Program-made: the position numbers and the translations under genes
In this document: positions 23,675 to 35,945 of the stretch, piece after piece
Layout: each line of letters starts with the position of its first letter
Position numbering within the stretch: the first letter of the stretch is position 1
The notes under the pieces: generated by a model
Databases searched by the model: none
The model's input: only the letters and a program-made list of their open reading frames with translations
Told to the model about the DNA's origin: nothing
Assembly (NCBI RefSeq): GCF_000219625.1
Contig: NC_018212.1
Coordinates: 310,001 to 374,000 of the forward strand
DNA length: 64,000 bases
Origin: Zymoseptoria tritici IPO323
Lineage: Eukaryota > Ascomycota > Dothideomycetes > Mycosphaerellales > Mycosphaerellaceae
Direction: 5' to 3'

Positions 23675-25775
23675 GGTCTATTCGGAGGTGTGCGGATGAG
23701 ATGGAGGAGGAGGAGAAGAGGGAGAAGGTCGTGCTCGATCGGGATATTCGTGAAAGGAGATGAAGGTACCGGCAGCTAGCGGTCGGTGAAAGTCTTCTAA
23801 GACATCTGGAGCAGCATGATAAGGACTGTGCGGGTTTGATACGGAGAGGTTTGTCGCAGATCCGTCGGGTGGGCGCGTGGCGGCAACGAGTGGGGATATG
23901 GAGGAGAGTGAAGTGTCGCGGGAGAGGAGAAGTTTGATGCAACACTCGGCCAGAAGTGACAGAATCTCCTGTTCCTGTGATGTTCCTCCAGACCCAGCCC
24001 AGCCCAGCACCCGCGAATCAAAACGCCGCGACAGGCATATACAGTACCTATCCGTCTGGGAGTGTTGGTGGAGACTGCAGACTGCAGAGAGAGCATTTGG
24101 CCCCGACTGCTCGTTGGCTGCAGCCCGCTAGAACTAGGACTAGAACTAGATTCGCCCTTCCTTGCCCGGCCTCGGCTTCCGCGATCCGGCACGTGTCGCC
24201 CGCTTCCACTCAAGTCTCACTCCTTCTGTCCTTCCTTCCACTCCTCCTTTGAAATGTGATCAAATCTCCATGTCCATGCATTCGACATCACATTGGTCGT
24301 CTCAATGTCGACCACAGTCCTCCGCGATATCGGCAGAACGACTCGAGCTGACCAGTGACCACGCAAGATGGAATCTCACGTCCTGCGTCTCTACCACGAT
24401 CTCACCGACCACAACGGATGACGAATTCTCCTTCCTGCAGACGGGACGTCTCCACTCTACCATCGCACAGCATCACACCAGCTGGCCAGGGATGCCAAAT
24501 TCGAACGTGTCACCAGAAAATCGCTCTATTGAAGCGTTGCCACACTCTGTGGAGAAGAACCGAAGCGGGAAAATAAACATCCTTCTGCCCGATGGGTGGG
24601 TTATCATCGTCAAAGGACGCGGTTGATCTTCGCGAATCTGCACACCGCCGATCGACAACATATGACAGATGTGATTGAATCGAACGAGCTGAAAACAGTT
24701 TCCGCAAGTCTCAATATCGCACCGGTCGGAACGCAAACGCGAAACCGCCCTCTTCCTCCCACCACTTCATCCCTCCCGTCCACCACGAGGCGTCACACTT
24801 TTTTCCAAGTTCTAGAAAAAGCCTCCCGCTTCCCTGCACATCGCATCCCTTGTCCGTGCCTCCATCGTCCCACCACACTTCCTTCATGATTTCCGCATCT
24901 GCCGCCACTGGGCGCCGAGGAAGAGCAACACCCTGGTATGTGGCACCGTGAAAGGATGCTCGGCGCCGAGGGCGAGTGCTTAGACTGGTGGGTACGATCG
25001 CATCGGGAGTTTGCTTGAATTGACTCGGACTTCTTGCTGCTTGCTGCATGCTGCATTTACAATGTTTGCTGCAAGCGTGTCGACCGTATGGTACGGAAAA
25101 TCAGTACCTTGCAGATCCATCGAAATCTTGAAACGCACGCGAGGAGATGGGTGAACCGTGGAGGTCCGAGCCACGTTTTGCGTCCATTGTACCCGCACGA
25201 GGCCTTTGCGTGGAAATATAGGACTGAGGATTGCGCTTTTAATCATCACATGAGGTCGGACAAACAGTTTCATCGAGCTGGCCAAACCCTCATCATCGAG
25301 CGTAGTTTTCACCGACGAGATGCACTTCACGAGGACGGCTACGGGAGATTGAACATACACAAAAGGTAGGGATCTCAGCCTTTAGTACACACCACTTTCA
25401 TCACTTTCGAATTCTGTTCAAGTCGTAACGCTCATTCCGTTTCATCTTGTAGCTGGTGATCGCAATGCAAGCTCTGTCATCGTCATCTTTCCACAACGTA
25501 CGTCAAGTCGTTCAATTCGTTCAAGTCGTTCAATACCCTCCTCGCAACCGGCCATCGTCAAGCACAAACAGCACTGATCATCCTCCTAGCAGCACAGACC
25601 ATCGGAGACCGCCCGTGTCCGCGCTGGATCCCAAGTCGTCACTGCACGAAGCAGTCGGATTGTGCAAATGGACTGCCTGATCCCGTCACTGGTCCAAAGC
25701 AAATCGAAGTCCCGCCACCAGGACTCCGAGACACCGGTCATATTCTCCATGCCTCAATAGCAGCAAGAATACGTA
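23675..25775. other. Permease upstream region and intergenic DNA
   Basis: About 2.1 kb between the permease start and the end of the transcription-factor gene. Several frames of 60-150 codons exist on both strands, without domains. A long permease promoter is plausible, but no regulatory motif is claimed. Confidence 0.4.
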
Positions 25776-28660
25776 TCAAGTCCTCGGCAAGCCAAGGAAC
25801 GGCACCAAAAACCTGGCAGTCAAGCGCGTCGTATAAAGACACTGATTCTCGGCCGCGAATGGCACTTCTTCGCGGAAATGGAGATGATCCTCTGTGGATA
25901 ATTGTCAGCATCGCCCTCAATCACACAGAAACAGCAAAAGAAAAACATACCTCGATCCTCGACCAACATCCTCAACTCCCTCAAAAACTCTCCACCCACT
26001 CCATCAACCCTCGGCGTCCCCGGTCCAAAGTCCCCATCAACACCCCACTTCTTATCGCGATACTTGCACTGAAAGAGTCCCACCAACAATCGAAACCGCT
26101 CGTCGATCCTCTCACACGCATTCCTCGCTTCCGTCTCCGCTTCCTTTCGATCCGCGTTATCCCTCCTGACCTTCGAGTCCGCTTGGAGCATGAGCGTGCG
26201 TTGGACTTCTTCTAGACTCATTGCGAAGCCCAGCATGACGAGGAATGAGGGAAGGAAAGTGGTCGACTTTGAGCCCGCCGTGTGGAGGGTCTGTTGGAGC
26301 CATTTGAGGAGTTTGGTGGACAGGGTGAGGCGGAGGATGGAGAAGAAGAATTTGAGTTGGCGATTGGCGAGGCGAGGGGAGGTGAACTCTGGGAGGGAGG
26401 CGGGATGTGGGGAGGGGGTATGTTGGAGATTGGAGAGGAGTGTTGGGAGGGTGGACGGGGAGACGGCTAGGGTGTGGCCCATGATGTGAGTCACGAGTTG
26501 GAGGCGGAGGATGAGTCGGAGGAGGGGTTTGAGCTGGTGAGGGCGGGTCAGCGTTGGGGATTGGGAAGAGAGGAATTGCAAAGGGGATCGAGACTCACAG
26601 TTTCGTCGGTGGTGGTCATGTAGAGTTTGCACATCAAGTCCAGCACGCCAGCTTGGAAGAATTCGGGATCGGTCTGGCATTCTTCTTCGTAGAAACACCA
26701 CGCAAAGTCCCAGAGATGGTCCGGATGGAGGAGTTCGTCGAGGTAATTTTCCATGTGCGTCTCGTCGCTGGTGTCGATCTTCAGTAGCCCATATGGTGGA
26801 GCGTAATTGAACGTCGACGCCATTTGATGATCTCGAGTGTGATATTGTAGTTGGGAGAGCAGTTCATCTGACCGCGGCTCAAACTCGTAGACTTTCCAGC
26901 GGAGTGGGGGACCGTAGCCAGAGTGTAGATGGATGTCGATGCTGTTGGTGAGGTTCCACTGACGGACTTCGCGAGCGACAGTGTCCTCGATGGATTGCTT
27001 TTGGAAAAGGTAAGTCATAGAGGCTATGTAGGAGACGATTCGTTAGTCTTGTGGCAGATATCATGGGGCATGCTCAATCTTACGGGGCAAGAAATCGTGC
27101 ACAAAGTCTGGCAACTTCGACCGATCGCAGTCGAAAAAGTATGTTTGACCGCGCTGCGACTGCATCGTACATCGCGTGCATGGATCTCCGTGGTCGCACT
27201 ACTTTGGTCAGCATGTAATAGTCTACTCGCTAGCTAGATGTTCATCTTACCGGATCTCTCTGCAGCGCACAACGCCAGCACGCACCGATCTTTCGCAGTA
27301 AAGTTGTCTTCGCACGAGTCTTCTCTGGGAGATGTTCACCCTTGACTCGGCCTCCTTTCTTTACTCCACCAGGAACTGCTCGCTTGGAGGAGCTTGGACC
27401 GGCGGGTTTTGTGGCATTCGACTGACGGCGGTCGCGAAGTGCTTTTACTGCAGCAGACGCAGCGACTTCATCTTCTGCTTGTGGTCTGACCGTATTACGA
27501 CTGCTGGCTGCTGCTGGTTTCGCTTCGGCTTTCTCATGTGACAGCTGTCGAGCGGGCTGTTGTTGTGGGATGCTTGCGGCTGCTGGCGTCCGAAGGTGAG
27601 GATCCTCGCATGGTGGCGAGACGTGCAAGTTCGCTAGAGCCATGGCCTGGAGGTACTGCTCGTATGCATGATATTGAGATGACAGTCTTGGCTGTGGAGT
27701 AGGCGTCATACCCATGGCATTATTGTTTGGTGTATCGGTGTTCTGATAGGAGTCGTGGTGGGTGTAATTGGAGGTATTCCATACTGGCGTAGGCTGTGGA
27801 CGGAACGATGACACCTGCTGCGGTGGTGGTGTAGGGTGACCATACGGACTCGGCAGGTCTATCGCATGGTCGAACGGTCGAATTGGCAGATATTGCGCTG
27901 AAGACCCTGATGTAGGGTTTGACATATCGAAAGCGCCGACATTCGACATCAAGTCATTGGCCATATTGTTGTATAATGTCACATCACCTGAAGCGGCGAA
28001 TGATCCAAATTGAGAGCCATGTCGAGAGCTCATGCCATTGCTGTTGCTCGATGAGTATGATGATGTATGCCATTGCTGATGGAAAGCGTTGGGCGGCTGT
28101 GCCTGTTGATACTGATGCTCATTCGAAGAGCGCCCAAATTGTCGAGACGGCTGGATTGGGCGTGAAATCGTGGGAGACCGCTGATTCTGCTGTCGCTGTG
28201 GCTGCTGATCCATCATCGGGTATTGACCGCCCATCGATGCGCCGCCGTGAAGTCCAACGTGAACAAAGTCATCGAGCTGACTGAAGCTGCTCATGGGCGA
28301 AGTGGAAGAGACGACGTCAGAGTCACTCCCGTCAACACCGCCATTTTCAAGGATGGATGAGCTGGGAGTGTAGATCAAGGGAACATCGCCGGGCGAAAGT
28401 GAGTTGCCACTAACACTGCCTGGATGGTCTCGGCTTGGCGGAGATTGTGGTACTGCGCTCGAGAGTGGTAAGGATGAAGCATCATCGTTCTGTTGGTGCA
28501 CCAGGGTTGCGAACGAGATGTTACCCTCGCTGTCGAGTGGGAATGCGGTCATGTCGTCGAACCAGGAGAGATCAAGATCGCCCTCGTTGGTAAAGTGGTT
28601 GTTCTCGAACGCAAAGGGATCGTAGCCCGAGGGCATGAAAGCCATGGCCGCGGGTGCCAT
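25776..28660 (-). CDS. Zinc-cluster (Zn2Cys6-like) transcription factor
   Basis: Predicted nuclear regulator of about 882 residues. Five exons (minus): 28660-27251, 27198-27084, 27023-26599, 26533-25951, 25891-25776; lengths sum to 883 codons including the stop. The first 450 residues are Ser/Gln/Pro-rich and disordered with acidic patches near the start (DLDLSWFDDMTAF), a likely activation region. A basic stretch (KKGGRVKGEHLPEKTRAKTT) precedes the cysteine cluster, which spans intron 1: CWRC, six residues, C, five residues, CTRC, then 13 residues to the last Cys. The first five spacings match Zn2Cys6; the last gap is longer than usual. The helical C-terminal half resembles the regulatory regions of fungal zinc-cluster proteins. 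ATG 28660 is chosen over 28828 because the upstream extension looks non-coding. Target genes are unknown. Confidence 0.78.
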
Positions 28661-29600
28661 GGCCGATATGAGGGATCTCTCTCTGATCCTGATCGGGACC
28701 GGTATAGACAGCCTGATTATGCGGAAGGTTCTGAGCCGGTCAGTCGCAGGTGGGTCAGCGGATTGGCAATATTGGCTGAGAAGATCTCGCTTCCAAGTCG
28801 AGTGAGTCGAATACGAGGGCGATGGCAAGGCGGTAGCAGACAGAGTCCGATGTGTAGGAAGATCCCGCCGCGGGCCTTGCGGGTATGGAAGGGGAAGCAG
28901 ACGTGAGAGGGCCTGGATATGGCGCTAAGGAAGAACCGGTGAAGGCGCGAAGCTGAGAATGACACCGGTCTCAAGCGCGAGAATGGAAAGGATCGCGTGT
29001 GACAGAGCAAAGCGCTAGATGTGCTGCGCCTCTTTGAGGATTGAATGGATGCTCTTCGACTTCGAGGACAGCAAGTGACGTTGGATGTTAGTAAGGATAG
29101 AAGCACGCGGGCGGGCAAGCAGTAAGATGGAGACGGGAGGATGCAGGCAGGACTGGACTGGCATGCCCCTCATCTCTCTGCGAGTGACTCTCGCTTGCAC
29201 GAGGCGAGGAGGCTGAGCTCACCTGCGACTGGCTGGCACACGAGGGTTCCACCAACATATAAGCTGCACTATCTGCATGTTTTGACGTGAGGCCGCCCTC
29301 GATCTCTCTTCCATTCTCCCTCGCAGACGGGAGGTAACGGCCATGCTCTCTGCGAAGGAGTCGGTGCATGACCGCGCCGAACTCCCCGCCCCGGCGAGCA
29401 TCCATCACCAGGCCATTGTATTTCTGCGCTTGGAAGGGAAGCGACATATCGCTGCGTGGGATGAAGTGTCGTCTTTGCACAGCACAGAGCAAAGTATAAT
29501 GGAACCTGGAAGTCCAAGTTCTTACTCCTCTCCCTAGAACTACAAGCTCTCTTCCATTCTCCCCTCTAATGACGTTTTTCCATCTGACGAGGCATGACAC
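28661..29600. other. Upstream region of the transcription-factor gene
   Basis: About 940 bp of likely promoter/leader ending at the transposon insertion point. Frames in it look incidental. Without the transposons it would join 45407-45823 to form the shared region between this gene and the divergent C2-protein gene. Confidence 0.45.
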
Positions 29601-29612
29601 GCCCTCTTGGCC
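29601..29612. repeat. Left target-site duplication of the MULE (12 bp)
   Basis: GCCCTCTTGGCC directly abuts the left inverted repeat and recurs exactly at 45395-45406 after the right one. Confidence 0.8.
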
Positions 29613-29653
29613 AAAAAGGATCGGGGGCACCCAGATTCCATCACCTAGCACCC
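29613..29653 (+). repeat. MULE left terminal inverted repeat
   Basis: Begins AAAAAGGATCGGGGGCACCC and matches the reverse complement of 45354-45394 at 38 of 41 positions by eye. Confidence 0.85.
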
Positions 29654-31525
29654 TGAATCTCCTAGCTAATTAAGTACGGGTACACCCGACGGGAAGCTTC
29701 CCGTGCCCTCCGGCTGCTCCGATTGGCTAGAACAACGTCACCCTTTACCGCCTCGTAGAATTTTCTAATGTTACAATCTTCCTCTTACTAACAACACTAC
29801 TAATGTTTTCCTAATTAACACGACGAGTTTCCCGCACGATTTAGCGCCCTCGAATTAACTATGTCTAAAATAGATGCTGTCGACCTGTTCGAACTGTACG
29901 GATAGGAGCTACATCCGATGCTTTCTAAGGCTCTAGCTAACTAAGTCTCCTAAGTAGTGCGACAATTACCTAGCCTCTATTTCAACATGCTAGACTACGG
30001 CTAAGAGGTAGAATTAGCAGAAGCAGGTAAACAATAGCTCTAAAATTACTCGTTTATTTACGGACGTTATATAGTACGTAGGACGTAGGATAAGAATCCT
30101 CCTCGGCTTCGTATACGTTACAAGTGCTACTCCTTAACGACTAAGAACTTTAGGAAGCTTACGACTAAATAACGCAACTGTGTTAATAGCGAGGGCAGGC
30201 ATCTTGGCCGACCGAACACTTATTATAATAAGCAGGGCTGTCTATAGACTGCGACTATAGTCTACTAAGAGAAGGACAAGCGCTAGATTATTACCTTCCC
30301 TAAGGGATCCGTTGTCGAGCACTCGTACAGTTAGTTACTAAACCCCTTCGACTTTAAGCCGGAGCATAACTAATATAAGGTAGACAACAATAAGCGCATA
30401 AAGGAGGCACGGATATTTAAAGGAGCACGAATACCGGCTATAGCAATAGAAGCAATATTCGAGGCTAAGGGACTACAGCCTCTAGCAAGGCGTAAGTACT
30501 ATAACTAGCGTAGAGACTTTAATAAATAGCAGTTATCGCCGGTAGATAAATATAACAACCTATAGCGTCTGCTCGAGTTAAAGGACTAGAAGGTTACTAC
30601 TTAATATCGTCGTTAAGTGGACAAGAGCGGTAACATTACTAGCAAGGTGCTCTATTAAATAACATTCTCTACACCCTTATAGATACGACTAGCTCGTCGG
30701 TTTGCAAGTAGCTTCTTAGGCTCTACTAATGCTACCTTTAACACGAACGATAAACGTCTCCTTCTTATAGTAACTACTAGCGTAACTAGCACCGGCAAGA
30801 CGTTCCTTATATGCATAAGTTTCGTGCCGAGCGAGAGCATGTAGAGCTTTGTACAAACACTAGAGTTTATTAACTACAAGGTGCTTAGTAATCTACCTAG
30901 CATAGCTACGTTAATTAGTAACTATAGCAAGGGATTTATTGCTGTAATAAAGGCTCGAATTAAGCTTAATACTGCCCTTAATAAGGGCAGACTAGACGAC
31001 GACTTATACGGCCAATATCTCCAGCTTATGTCGATATAGATGCAGCTCTGTTAGTAGCATGCTGTTAGCGCGATAAAGGCACGTATTACGAGTGCCGGTA
31101 GATATACTAAGAAGGAGCGACAATAACTACTAGACGGTCTTATATAGAGCTATGCATAGTTACCGTCTGTCGACGAGTTAAGGAGCAATCGCTAAGCGCT
31201 TGTTAATAAAGTAAAGAAGCTAGAGTAGGACTATATCCGTAACAATTAGATCAGCTAAGAGCCGTTCTTTATTAAGTGCTATATTAACGACTACACTAAT
31301 AGCAGAGCCGCAACAACGTAGCGCGGCGAGTCCTTCTACGACGTCGTTCGTAATACCCTTATAGTTAACAACTCGCTCGAGGACGCATGCCTTTACATTA
31401 ACAAGGTCTGCCGCCGGCTCGTAGAGCGGCTTAAGCTTAAGGAGCTGCGGTCTATACGACAACGAGCTATGCAGATAGATGTGCAAGCCTTCTAGCTCTT
31501 ATAGGGCAATATTACTTAATAGGCT

Positions 31526-31530
31526 ATTGC
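31526..31530. repeat. Left 5-bp target duplication of the gypsy element
   Basis: ATTGC immediately before the first LTR, repeated at 43578-43582 after the second. Confidence 0.85.
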
Positions 31531-31653
31531 TGACGAGGGAACGTGTGATCCGGAAAGTCAAGTGTGTGAAAGCTGTCTTGTACATCTATGGAGCTATTGG
31601 CGAAGGTATGCAACGCCGGGGTTGCCAAGCCTTAGGGCCGGCGTCCCGCAACA
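31531..31653 (-). repeat. 3' LTR of the gypsy element
   Basis: 123 bp, TGACGAGGGAACG to CCCGCAACA (as read on the plus strand), one difference from the partner LTR. Confidence 0.92.
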
Positions 31654-31654
31654 T

Positions 31655-31667
31655 CACCCCCCCCTCC
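31655..31667 (-). other. Polypurine tract
   Basis: On the minus strand GGAGGGGGGGGTG lies directly before the 3' LTR, the expected plus-strand primer of reverse transcription. Confidence 0.75.
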
Positions 31668-31760
31668 ATGCAAAAACCCAGATCTCTGTCCGCAGAATGC
31701 AAAACATCTCAAAAAGGAGCACCGCTTGCCGCCGATTACCCTTATTCCTTTACCCCTTCC

Positions 31761-34700
31761 TCACTTCTTGCCAATGACCGCCTAGTCGTAGGCGGGAGCC
31801 TTCTCCTTCTTGGCACGGGAGCGCTTGCTAGTGGTGTCCGGGGCGGGTGTGCTGTCGGGTAGTGTAGCGACGATGCGGGGGCGCTTGGCGGCGCTGGTGG
31901 TGTCCGTGCTGTCGGCCTTGCGCTTCACCGTCTTTGGTGGTGGTGTGGCGACGAACTCCGCGTCGGGGTGGATGTCTTCCTTGCGGAAGGAGAGCTGGTC
32001 GAGGTCTCCCTGGGAGTGTGTCGCGAGGTGGTTAATGGACTGACCGATTGGGTTGTCCGGCAGAGTAATCTTCTTGCGCGTTCGGGACTCCGCTACTATC
32101 GTGGCGAACTGCGCCCGGTGGTGTGCGCTCTTGAGGATGGATTCCTTGTAGCCGAGGATGTTAGGGACCTCCAAACCAGCTTGCTGAAGGTTATCAGCAA
32201 CCTAGCTTACTATGTCGACCGCGGCGTTAATTATCTCGAGCGTGCGGTTAAACATCTCTTGCGCTGCGTAGAAGGTACGGCCTACGGTAGTGAAGGTGGC
32301 CTGGGCCACGACGCGGGAGTCCATTAGTGGCGGGTCTCGGGCAACGGTTAGGGGAGAGATGATAGGGTTTGGGCGTAGCGTCTCGGTAACCTCGGTACGC
32401 TCAGTCTCGATGTGCTTCGTGTCCTAAGCGGCTGCCTCTGCCTTGAGCTGGGGTTGCGGAATCGTCAGGGTAGGGTCGAGCTTCTCCTCCGTAGAGAAGG
32501 ATTCCTATCGCAACCGGAACATAGTGATGTTGAAAAGCAGCCGGTGTAGTGGCTTCGAGGGGTCCTGGCTCCGCAACGGCGTCTGCTCGGGAACAGCGTC
32601 CACAAAGCGTGGGCCCTTCGCGTTTGTGAGTTTGGCGGCGGCGTTCTTGCTTCCTAGGGCTAACCACGTTGCGTGCGCGTGGTGGAGCGCGGAGCGGTCG
32701 TCCTCCGAGAGGGCCGTATTATCGCCAGCTTCGCGAACCTCCTCTATGATTATGTCGTCTATGCGGTCCTAATTAATCTCAGTTGGCCACGTAATTGCGT
32801 CCTAATCCCCGAATGGTCGCGCCGAGGCTTGGATGCGAGGACGGTAGGATCTCTGGTCCTTAGTGATCTTTGCGCCTTTCTCTATAAAGTCGCTGCCGGA
32901 GGTGACGAAGGTAAGCCCGTCTGCGCCTAGGACAGGGTCGAACTACGGTTGCCCTGCCCTACCGGGGTCGAGGCGTGCGGCAGCTTCTTCACCTATGAGA
33001 AGTACGCAGCCGCCTTAAAGGCCGATTAGGTCTTCCTTGCCAACCCTTAGGACGTAAGGTCGCCCGACGGGACGACGGTTCTTCGACAGGCAGCCCTTCG
33101 TGTTGAAGTCATGCGGGTACGCCTTTGCCAACGTGCTTGGGGAGACCCAGCCGTCGTCTATGTGTTGTGAGAACAGTCCGACCATAAGGTCCTCGAGCTT
33201 GGTATTGTACGGCGGAGCGCTCCCGTTAGTAACGGGGCGGCAGATGACCAGGTATACTAGCTCCTCCTTTAGGTTGTCTGCCGAGGTATTGCCATACCTC
33301 CACATGGCGTTGTGTCTCGAGCTCTTTGACTAGGTCGGCTTCGTCGCTTTCCGGTCCTCCTTGTTTCCTGGGGAGGCCTTGGCCGGTGTCTTTGCTTGGC
33401 TCCTTAGGGAGGCTATAGTCGTATTCGGTAAGGAGGCGTTAGCCGTAGTAGGCTTGTTTAGTGAGGAGGTGTCAGCCGTGTTGGGCTTGTTCGGTGCGGA
33501 GGTCGTGTCCTTCGATGTCTTCGCGCGCTTGGTAAATCCCGGCCAATCGAGGGTAGGGTCGACTAGGTCGTCGGTATTGATAGTCGCTTCTAGGTAGCGG
33601 CGGCGGAAGGATTTCTCGACGTCCTTGGCCTTATCGCGAATTCGAGAGAAGGGGAAGGCGTAGAGGGTAGTCAGGAATGCGTGGATAGCCTTGTCGTCGT
33701 CTGAGGCGTCGGCTTTAAGAGGGACAACCTCGGCGGTAAATGGCTTGGTAACGGGTTCCTGGCAGACGAGGCCTTCCTAGATGTAGCTGTTATCGAGCAC
33801 GCGAGTTGGCGTTAGATTCCACCCGAGTGCGCGCAGCACGCTCAAGGTGTTCGAAACGGCTTCGTTGCGGCGGAGGCCGTCTGTAGATCGCACGTCCGCC
33901 AATGCGTCGTAGGCGTGCTGCAGGCCGGTGCTAACATTCGCGCGGGGGAGCAGTCTGTGGCGTAGTCGTGGTGGCGCGCTGTCGTCGCGTGTGACCTTTG
34001 GCCAGGCCGTCTCTTGATCCGCGACGTACGGGACTGTTGCTAATAGGAACCCGCCTTCCTTCATGTACTCGGTTACTTGCTCTACGAGGTCTAGGTAGCC
34101 CTCCAACTTAGGATCCTCGCGGTAAAGGCTCTCGAGCGCAGCGCGGGCCTTTTGGAGGTGTGTAGGGACCGCGTTCTCCGGAAGGATGCGGCCGGCTGCG
34201 TGGTTGACAAAGACGTGTTCGGTTTCCGGGACCGGGGCTGGTAGTAGTCGGGGAGGGGGTGCTTCGGAAGAGCTATCTGCCTTCTTCGTCGCCTTCGACG
34301 AAGGGGAGGGTGCCACCTGTGCAAGAGCATTAAGGAGGGTAGCTTGCACCCAGCTCTTGCTATTGTGCTTATAGAGTGGGGTATCCTTTAGATAGTAATC
34401 TCCCTATTTCCTCTCCTCGTCCGCCTCTAGGAAGGCTTCTCTCGTGCGGATAAGCCCAGCCTTCTCGACGCCTAGGTAGTAGTTGACGACGCGGGAGCGG
34501 TTCTTGCGGTAGCGCGTTGCTGTCTAGAAACGGGCTGCTAGGGTAAAGGAGTAGTCTTTCCTGTCTAGGGCTAGGACGAGGGTAAGAACGGAGCGCCAGT
34601 TGGCGAGTTCCTCGTCTGTAAAGGCCGCTGACTGCGAGTATCCGGTAACAATGTCCTACGGGCGCGAGCTCTGGGCGATTATTCGGGCCAAGAGGTTTCT

Positions 34701-35870
34701 AGCGCCGGCGAATGTGACCTCGGGGTGATACTTCAGAAGGGCGAAGAGTGGGCGGACTGCGGCTGGTGTAAAGGCGTAGGCGGCGCACATCAGCTCGTGG
34801 ACCGCCTCCGCGGTAAAGCCAACGCGATTCAGGTAGTAGAATATGAGGGTATGGTCGTTCGTGAGCACCTCCCTCGGGATCGGCTTGCCCGTTAACCTAA
34901 AGGAACGGAGCTGCCACGCTGTCGGGAGGTAGATCTGGACGTTGGGTCTCTCCTTGGAGCTAATGCTGAAGAAACCGAGTGCTCGTGGCAGGTTTCCGAC
35001 TGCGATTTGGAAGACCTAGGACCAGGTGTTCTTCGTATCGTCTGGAACGAAGCCTATGTCCCGTACCTGTGCGTATGGGCAGCCCTTCGGCAGAGTTATC
35101 CACTTTTGTTTGAAGGCTGTGTGCACCTGGCCCTCCGGGTCTGACAGTAGTTGGCAGAGGATTTTGCTTCGGGCCTCCTTTGCCTCGCGTGCCTTTTGCG
35201 CGGCGCGTGCGCGCTCGTCGTTCGCAGCCTTTTGCTCGGGTGTGGGCTCCGGGATTTTTGCGCCTCCGCCGTGGGCTGTGTATAAGTGGTCTGCGTGGTC
35301 GACTGTTTCTAGAGTCTTGCGGGTCGTGTCCCTCGGGGACGTGGTGCGGTATGGGCCCTGCTCTCGTGGTAGCACCGACACTTTGCGGAAGTTTGTTTGC
35401 GGTAGCGACGCTTTTGGGGTAGTAGGACGATGCGTGCCGCCCTTGTTGTCGGTCTTGTCCTTCTCGGGACCTTCGACTATAGTGCCGTCTTTCGGTGAAG
35501 CTGCGCGCTCCGGCTCGTCCTTGTTGTCGTCGCTTTGCGCCTGGTTGTCCTTCGGTGATAATGCGCGGCGAGCCGTGTCGTTCTCGTTGTCGCCTTGCGC
35601 CTCGTTGTCCCTCGGCGAGAAAATGCGGCGCTTAGCGTCGGCGGCTTCCTGGTTCCTCTTTCTAGTCTCCGCAGCCTTTTTGCCGCGCTGCCGCGCCTTG
35701 GTTATACCTATCGTAGAGCGCGCTCTTGCGAGGGGTAGGGGGTGACCGTGGTCGTGGATGTCGTGGGTGCGTGTCGTGACAGAGAGGAGGATCTGGTCGT
35801 GCAGATAAATGAAGTTTGTGTCGACTGCTCGGAAGGTGAATGCGGCCGTGAAGATAAGCCAGAAGGACAA
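31761..35870 (-). pseudogene. Gypsy ORF3: long accessory frame of unknown function
   Basis: After the pol TGA, the same frame continues for about 1,370 codons to TGA 31761-31763, interrupted by about ten TAG/TAA codons in the same RIP-like style. No domain is recognised. The start is charged (RQRGKKAAETRKRNQEAADAKRR, here split between 35.6 and 35.7 kb) with repeated SPKD/SPRD motifs. The middle is helical (e.g. HLQKARAALESLYRED). The C-terminus has a bipartite nuclear-signal-like basic pair (VKRKADS and AAKRPRIV, near 31.9 kb) and a Lys-rich end (SRAKKEKAPA). The clean start codon is unclear; an overlapping frame from ATG 35989 may supply it. Its position matches that of env or extra ORFs in some retroelements, but there is no membrane segment, so it is not envelope-like. 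Confidence 0.7.
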
Positions 35871-35945
35871 TACGTGTTTATGCTCTCCGGCTTAGCGGAA
35901 GAAAATGTATGCCTTAGTAAGTTTGTTTTTCTTGGCGTCGGCGAG

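Noticed and set aside
35026..35745. 239-codon plus frame inside the gypsy element
   Set aside because: Shadow of ORF3 on the opposite strand.
31761..35870. ORF3 as an envelope gene
   Set aside because: No signal peptide, no membrane segments and basic nuclear-type clusters instead.
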